From: an uncultured Treponema sp.
GTDB taxonomy: Bacteria; Spirochaetota; Spirochaetia; Treponematales; Treponemataceae
NCBI GenBank assembly: GCA_937892225.1
Contig: CALAUH010000145.1
Location: forward strand, 1 to 9,282
Length of the DNA: 9,282 nucleotides
Direction: 5' to 3'
Shown here: one piece after another, positions 5,802 to 9,282 of the stretch
Position numbering within the stretch: position 1 is the first letter of the stretch
Layout of the letters: every line of letters begins with the position of its first letter
Position numbers and translations under genes: made by a program
Notes under the pieces: model-generated
Databases searched by the model: none
What the model was told of the DNA's origin: nothing
Seen by the model: the letters and a program-made list of their open reading frames with translations, nothing else

Positions 5802-6239
5802 AATAATCACGATAGTCTTAAACGAGAAGAGTTATCAAAAAATTCAAAAATGATAGGTGTAAGATTTCCACCTAAAGTTTATTTACTTATTGAAGCAAAA
5901 GCGAAAGAAGAAGGAATTTCTATTTCTAAAATGATTCGAGATTCAGTAATTGAATATCTTGACCGGACTTTTTTAGATACTGAAATCATACACCAGAGTT
6001 TAATAGAAAGTTCAAGAAAACTTTCTTATCTGGATGATAAAATGGAACTTTTATCTTTAATTTGTCTTGGTATGGTAAAGGAACTTAAAAAATCTTTACC
6101 TGCAAGACCGGAATTCTCAAATGAACTTCTTGATGAACTCATGCAGGATTTTGAAAAGAACTGTGTAAAATCATTAAAAAATCAACATCCGGGTAAACTT
6201 GAACAGATGCTTATAAATATTTATGAGAGGGAAGCTTGA
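5799..6239 (+). CDS. RHH-domain protein encoded between traG and trbB
   Basis: The gene encodes 146 residues. The N-terminal third is a ribbon-helix-helix: a strand at about 17-23 (KMIGVRF), helix A at 25-38 (PKVYLLIEAKAKEE), the turn GISIS, and helix B at 43-56 (SKMIRDSVIEYLDR). The rest (about 58-140) is predicted helical and charged, with no membrane segment and no recognised domain. A CopG/RHH gene in this position, between traG and trbB, is a known trait of the Tn4371-type ICE transfer module, which supports a role in that system. It may be a transcriptional regulator of the operon or a TraY/MobC-like DNA-processing accessory. The sequence does not decide which. It has a perfect ribosome site and overlaps traG by 1 nt, and trbB starts 3 nt after its stop. 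Confidence 0.85.
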   Translation: MNNHDSLKREELSKNSKMIGVRFPPKVYLLIEAKAKEEGISISKMIRDSVIEYLDRTFLDTEIIHQSLIESSRKLSYLDDKMELLSLICLGMVKELKKSLPARPEFSNELLDELMQDFEKNCVKSLKNQHPGKLEQMLINIYEREA

Positions 6240-6242
6240 TAG

Positions 6243-7226
6243 ATGAATACTTCTATTGATGGTTTTGCGGAACAGGTAAAACAGGAAAAATGGCTTCAGA
6301 ATCTTCGTGAAGATATGAAACCTATTTTACCTTTTCTTGAAGATAAAAATGTTACTGATATCGCAATAGGAATAGATGGAAGGGTAATTGTAGAAGGTAT
6401 TGGAATGAAAAAACTTTTTACAGATATCTATTTTAATGATGCCCAGATAACAAGAATTATCTATCAAAGTTCATCAATTTTAGGTTTAAATATCAATCCT
6501 GATAATCCAATCGTTGAAGGTGTATTACCGATTATTCCAGACTGCAGATGCAGAATTGAAGGAATATTAAAACCAAGGGCATCCAGAAATCCAATGCTTT
6601 TTATTCGTCGTCCGAGTGAAAAGATTTTTACTCTGGAAGATTATTTGAAATCTGGAAGCATAACACAGGAACGTTATGATTTATTGATAAATCATATTAA
6701 AAAAAGAAGCAATATTGTAATTGGAGGTGAAACTGGTTCTGGAAAAACAACTTTCTTAAATGCAATTTTAGTAAAAATGCAGGAGTTCACACCTGATGAC
6801 AGATTTTACATTGTTGAAGATGCTGATGAAATTCAGTGTCATGCAAAAGATACTGTACCAATCATGGCAGAAGGTAAAGACTGCTTAAAAGCTGTCGGTA
6901 CATCTTTAAGATGTAATGTTGACAGAATTATATTCGGAGAACTTCGTTATGGTGATGTTGCAAATGAAGTACTAAAAGCCTGGAATTCTGGTCATACAGG
7001 TGGAATAACTACAATTCATGCAAATTCAGCTTCTACAATGTTATCACGTATTTCAGATTTATTACGTGAAGTAATTATTGGAGAGTTACCTGATATATCA
7101 CAGTCAGTTCAGCTTTTAATACATATGATTCCTGGTGAAAATAAAAAAATTGTAAATGAAGTTGTTGAAACGGACAAATTAAGTGCATCAACTTTCCTTG
7201 AAGAAATTGCCGGAAAGTTAATATAA
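6243..7226 (+). CDS. trbB: TrbB, VirB11-family hexameric secretion ATPase
   Basis: The 327-residue product is a soluble ATPase that docks at the cytoplasmic face of the T4SS and powers pilus and channel assembly. An N-terminal domain (about 1-125) contains the family pattern CRCRIEGILKP (101-111) and FIRRPS (120-125). The RecA-like domain has Walker A GETGSGKTT (162-170), an acidic box VEDADEIQ (191-198), a Walker B region with IIFGELR (229-235), and the His box GHTGGITTIHANSAS (250-264). All key residues are intact, and the length is normal for TrbB (about 320). The start follows the RHH stop by 3 nt, with AGAGGGA (6226-6232) as ribosome site. TrbB and VirB11 are one superfamily. The TrbB name rests on the gene order with trbC, trbD and trbE. 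Confidence 0.94.
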   Translation: MNTSIDGFAEQVKQEKWLQNLREDMKPILPFLEDKNVTDIAIGIDGRVIVEGIGMKKLFTDIYFNDAQITRIIYQSSSILGLNINPDNPIVEGVLPIIPDCRCRIEGILKPRASRNPMLFIRRPSEKIFTLEDYLKSGSITQERYDLLINHIKKRSNIVIGGETGSGKTTFLNAILVKMQEFTPDDRFYIVEDADEIQCHAKDTVPIMAEGKDCLKAVGTSLRCNVDRIIFGELRYGDVANEVLKAWNSGHTGGITTIHANSASTMLSRISDLLREVIIGELPDISQSVQLLIHMIPGENKKIVNEVVETDKLSASTFLEEIAGKLI

Positions 7227-7234
7227 AAATTAAA

Positions 7235-7248
7235 AAGGAGGATTTATG
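7235..7248 (+). promoter_or_regulatory. Strong ribosome site of the pilin gene
   Basis: AAGGAGG (7235-7241) lies 4 nt before the ATG at 7246. It is the longest match to the anti-Shine-Dalgarno noticed in the window and fits a product needed in many copies. Confidence 0.7.
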
Positions 7249-7611
7249 AAATCTTTGAAAAAAGCGGAACAGAATAAAAAAGTTTTGAGTTTTCTTGGTT
7301 CAAAAAAATTTTTATTCTGTATTTTATTAATCTGTCTATGCTCAACATCACTTTGGGGACAGGAAACTATTGCTCAATTGGATAAATGGTCAGATAAAAT
7401 TTTGACTTTATTTCAATCAACATGGGTAAAAGTAATTCTTCTTGTTGCATTAATTGTTGAAGCTATTGGTGTAATCGTAGCAGGACAGCAGGGAGGAGGT
7501 TCACAGATATTAAAGAAATTCGGACCATGGATTATTGGAACTATTATCTTGTTATGTGCATCTGGAATTTGTTCTTACTTCTTGGACGGTCTTGAATTTA
7601 AGGCACCTTAG
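7246..7611 (+). CDS. trbC: TrbC/VirB2-type major pilin precursor
   Basis: The gene encodes 121 residues. A long basic n-region (1-21) and the hydrophobic stretch FLFCILLICLC (22-32) form the extended signal peptide usual in this family. Signal peptidase cleavage is likely near SLWGQ (35-39). The mature part has two membrane helices, about 60-80 (VKVILLVALIVEAIGVIVAG) and 92-114 (FGPWIIGTIILL...SYFL). They are joined by the short Gly/Gln/Lys loop QQGGGSQILKK, which is the VirB2/TrbC topology. C104 and C109 lie in the second helix. The mature protein would insert in the inner membrane and be extracted into the conjugative pilus. Whether it is cyclised like RP4 TrbC cannot be told. It starts 19 nt after trbB and is followed by the only sizeable gap in the operon, with two hairpins. 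Confidence 0.88.
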   Translation: MKSLKKAEQNKKVLSFLGSKKFLFCILLICLCSTSLWGQETIAQLDKWSDKILTLFQSTWVKVILLVALIVEAIGVIVAGQQGGGSQILKKFGPWIIGTIILLCASGICSYFLDGLEFKAP

Positions 7612-7624
7612 TTATTTCTTAATG

Positions 7625-7673
7625 AAACATAAATATATAGAAATATTTAGGAGTTATTTCTATATATATGTTT
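7625..7673 (+). repeat. Long AT-rich hairpin after the pilin gene
   Basis: ATATATAGAAATA (7633-7645) pairs perfectly with TATTTCTATATAT (7655-7667) across the loop TTTAGGAGT (7646-7654). After a two-A bulge (7631-7632), AAACAT (7625-7630) pairs with ATGTTT (7668-7673), giving 19 pairs in all. The loop exposes AGGAG, which resembles a ribosome site or the GGA loop recognised by CsrA-type RNA-binding proteins. No ORF is properly spaced from it. It may protect the trbC mRNA 3' end. Confidence 0.6.
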
Positions 7674-7676
7674 TCA

Positions 7677-7718
7677 CCGGGTGCAACGTTGCACCCGGAC
7701 TTTTATTCTTATTTTATT
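7677..7718 (+). terminator. Intra-operon terminator/attenuator between trbC and trbD
   Basis: Arm CCGGGTGCAAC (7677-7687) is followed immediately by its exact reverse complement (7688-7698), a 22-bp palindrome. In RNA it gives a 9-bp, mostly G-C stem with the tetraloop ACGU. The next 18 nt are about three-quarters T but broken by A and C, so termination is probably partial. This would raise pilin relative to TrbD and TrbE. It is strikingly GC-rich for its surroundings. Confidence 0.65.
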
Positions 7719-7728
7719 GGAGTTAGTT

Positions 7729-7989
7729 ATGGAAGAAGATAACATCATTTATTATTCAGAACCAGTATATAAAGCTATGCAAGAACCAAATTTATTACTT
7801 GGTATAGGATTAGTTCCAGCCATGGTTATTTTAGTTTTAACTATAATTCTTATAAATCTTATTAATTTATGGTGTGGATTAATAGGTGTTGCATTATTTG
7901 TCGTTGCAAAAAAAATATCTAAGAAAGACCCGCTTCAATTAAATATTCTTTCTGAACGTTTACTTGAAGCTGAAAGGTGGTATGCATAA
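7729..7989 (+). CDS. trbD: TrbD/VirB3-type inner-membrane T4SS subunit
   Basis: The gene encodes 86 residues from the ATG at 7729, preceded at 6 nt by GGAG (7719-7722). A GTG at 7681 is in frame but lies inside the terminator palindrome and would add an unlikely N-terminus. Two hydrophobic segments at about 22-44 (LLLGIGLVPAMVILVLTIILINL) and 46-60 (LWCGLIGVALFVVAK) precede a basic KKISKKDP and the C-terminal LLEAERWYA. The size, the short polar N-terminus (SEPVYKAMQEPNLLLG) and the hydrophobic hairpin are those of VirB3/TrbD, which works with the VirB4-type ATPase. The stop overlaps trbE as TAATG, so the two are probably translationally coupled. In some systems VirB3 and VirB4 are fused, which fits that coupling. 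Confidence 0.87.
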   Translation: MEEDNIIYYSEPVYKAMQEPNLLLGIGLVPAMVILVLTIILINLINLWCGLIGVALFVVAKKISKKDPLQLNILSERLLEAERWYA

Positions 7990-9282
7990 TGAATATACCT
8001 ACAATAGATTTATTAAAAACAACAAAAGATAATAAAAATCAGCTTAAATATTTACTGCCATATTCTTTCATAATATCACCGGGAGTTTGTTTTTTAAAAA
8101 ACGGTGCTTTTATGATTACTTATAAAATTGAATATCCGGACCTTGAATCAAGCAGTGCTGCAGATATTGCATATGTTGCTGAAATGTTTAATCAAAATAT
8201 AATGAGTCTTGCCCAGGAAGAAGGATGGGCAGTCTGGTTTGACTGTAAACGATCTAAAACTAAAGAATATCCTTCAGGTGAATTTACAAATATTGCCGGA
8301 TGGCTTATTGATGAAAGACGTAATGATAATTTCAGAAAATATGGTGAACATTTTACTACCAATTATTATATAACTTTCACATGGCAGCTTCCTAATGATT
8401 CAGAAAGTAAAACAAATAATTTTTTTTATAAAACTGATAATAAAAAAAATAAAAATAATCCTAAAAATAAAAATCAGTCAATTTTTTTAAAACATGAAAA
8501 TCTTCCTGAAATAAAAAGACTTGTAGAGGAATTTGAAAATGAAGTTGATAAAGTTATGGGAACTTTATCAATGAGATTATATTGTCATAAATTAAATGAT
8601 TCAGAATTATTTTCTTATATAAAAAGTTTTCCAAATATGGAAGACCAGAAATTAATTTATCCTGATAATACATTTTTCTTTCTTGATAATTATCTTACTG
8701 AACTGGATGTTTCAACATCTATACCGTTAAAAGTAGGAAATTATTATGTTCCTGTTCTTGCCGTTATGGATTTTCCTAATCAGACATATCCTGCTATTTT
8801 TGACCAGTTGAATAGAACGATGAATGAATTCAGATGGACAACAAGGTTTATACCAATGTCAAAAGAAACTTCAATGAAAGAAGCAGAAAAATATCAAAAA
8901 CGTTTCTATTCAGCAAGAAAATCTGGAATGACAATTTTTACTGAAATGGCTATGAATGCAGAAATTGATAATGAAAACAGTGCTGCAATTGCCATGGAAG
9001 GACAGACACATGAACTTGTAGAAGAAATTGCCCTTAATAATTTAACGCTTGGTTATTATACAAGTAATTTAATTGTATGGGATGAAAATTATAAAACAGC
9101 TAATGAAAAAGCAAGAAAATTACAACAGGTTATTAAGTCATGTGGTTTTGGAGTAAAAGAAGAAACACTTAATAATTTTTCAGCATGGCTTGGAATGATG
9201 CCTGGTAATGTTTATTCAAATATCAGAAAACCTATAATTACTTCTAAAAATTTATCACATATTATTCCATTAAGTTCTGCAT
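7989..9282 (+). CDS. trbE: TrbE/VirB4-type secretion ATPase, N-terminal half (cut by window end)
   Basis: The frame is open from ATG 7989 to the right edge, giving 431 residues. The family is usually about 800, so the Walker motifs lie outside. Recognition rests on the TrbE-specific N-terminal region: an opening strand FLKNGAFMITYKIEYP, the pattern GWAVWFDCKR around residue 80, and the block FSAWLGMMPG, then NIRKP and IIPLSSA (398-431), which matches the conserved 'lGslPG...N.R.P...t.nl..l.Pl' segment just before Walker A in TrbE/VirB4. The ribosome site is AAGGTGG (7974-7980), 8 nt before ATG. An Asn/Lys-rich segment at about 138-164 coincides with T8 (8420-8427) and A8 (8442-8449) tracts. 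It looks like a flexible insertion. The protein energises pilus biogenesis and substrate transfer at the inner membrane. Confidence 0.92.
   Translation, partial: MNIPTIDLLKTTKDNKNQLKYLLPYSFIISPGVCFLKNGAFMITYKIEYPDLESSSAADIAYVAEMFNQNIMSLAQEEGWAVWFDCKRSKTKEYPSGEFTNIAGWLIDERRNDNFRKYGEHFTTNYYITFTWQLPNDSESKTNNFFYKTDNKKNKNNPKNKNQSIFLKHENLPEIKRLVEEFENEVDKVMGTLSMRLYCHKLNDSELFSYIKSFPNMEDQKLIYPDNTFFFLDNYLTELDVSTSIPLKVGNYYVPVLAVMDFPNQTYPAIFDQLNRTMNEFRWTTRFIPMSKETSMKEAEKYQKRFYSARKSGMTIFTEMAMNAEIDNENSAAIAMEGQTHELVEEIALNNLTLGYYTSNLIVWDENYKTANEKARKLQQVIKSCGFGVKEETLNNFSAWLGMMPGNVYSNIRKPIITSKNLSHIIPLSSA

Noticed and set aside
7535..7726. 63-codon frame running from the end of trbC through the intergenic hairpins
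   Set aside because: It starts inside trbC, has no ribosome site, and crosses both hairpins. The gap is better explained as regulatory RNA.
7681..7728. GTG 7681 as the start of trbD
   Set aside because: The start would lie inside the palindrome with no ribosome site. ATG 7729 has GGAG at good spacing and gives the family-like N-terminus.
7668..7742. 24-codon ORF starting ATG 7668, after the AGGAG in the hairpin loop
   Set aside because: The AGGAG is about 14 nt from the ATG, which is too far. The ORF runs through the terminator palindrome and into trbD, and the peptide shows no features.
1..9282. CRISPR array, tRNA or rRNA gene, insertion sequence, or attachment site
   Set aside because: On reading both strands I saw no regularly spaced repeats with spacers, no tRNA-like arms, no rRNA segments, no transposase and no flanking direct repeats. 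The tandem repeat present is the lipoprotein gene duplication.

Overview
The window is AT-rich (about one third G+C by eye). It carries the first part of a conjugative type IV secretion (mating-pair formation) operon of the Trb/Tra2 type, next to a regulatory gene, two tandem lipoprotein genes and the end of a large surface-protein gene. I infer a gut or rumen Treponema, or a close spirochaete, from the relaxed lipobox of the lipoproteins, the bacterial Ig-like surface protein, the base composition and the strong AGGAGG-type ribosome sites. No rRNA or housekeeping marker is present to prove this, so the assignment is an impression.

Layout. 2-2032 (+): the 3' part of a secreted protein built of Ig-like modules, ending at a hairpin terminator (2043-2078) that also faces the convergent gene. 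2084-2611 and 2708-3241 (-): two paralogous lipoproteins of about 176 residues, from a tandem duplication of about 600 bp that includes leader and terminator. 3299-3487 (-): a 62-residue ribbon-helix-helix (RHH) protein. 3488-3660: a compact divergent control region. It has two back-to-back promoters with identical -35 and -10 hexamers and identical 17-bp spacers, a perfect 12-bp inverted repeat between them, three ATTAAT boxes about one helical turn apart, and a second perfect dyad at the predicted start of the rightward transcript. 3661-9282 (+): traG/virD4 coupling ATPase, a second RHH protein, trbB (VirB11-like ATPase), trbC (pilin), trbD (VirB3-like) and trbE (VirB4-like ATPase, cut by the window end).

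The order traG, RHH gene, trbB, trbC, trbD, trbE matches the transfer module of Tn4371-type integrative and conjugative elements and the start of the IncP Tra2 region. The genes are tightly packed (two TAATG stop/start overlaps and gaps of 3 and 19 nt). The exception is a 117-nt gap after the pilin gene, which holds two hairpins, one of them a strong terminator-like GC palindrome. No relaxase, integrase or att site is visible, so whether the host replicon is an ICE or a plasmid cannot be decided.

How it may work together (inference): the small divergent RHH protein is a candidate autoregulator of the transfer operon through the dyads at 3533-3616, and the hairpins after trbC would let the pilin be made in excess over TrbD and TrbE. 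The points most worth testing are the predicted leaderless RHH mRNA, the operator array, an IncP/VirD2-like nick motif in the leader dyad, and the duplicated lipoproteins with conserved ends and divergent middles.
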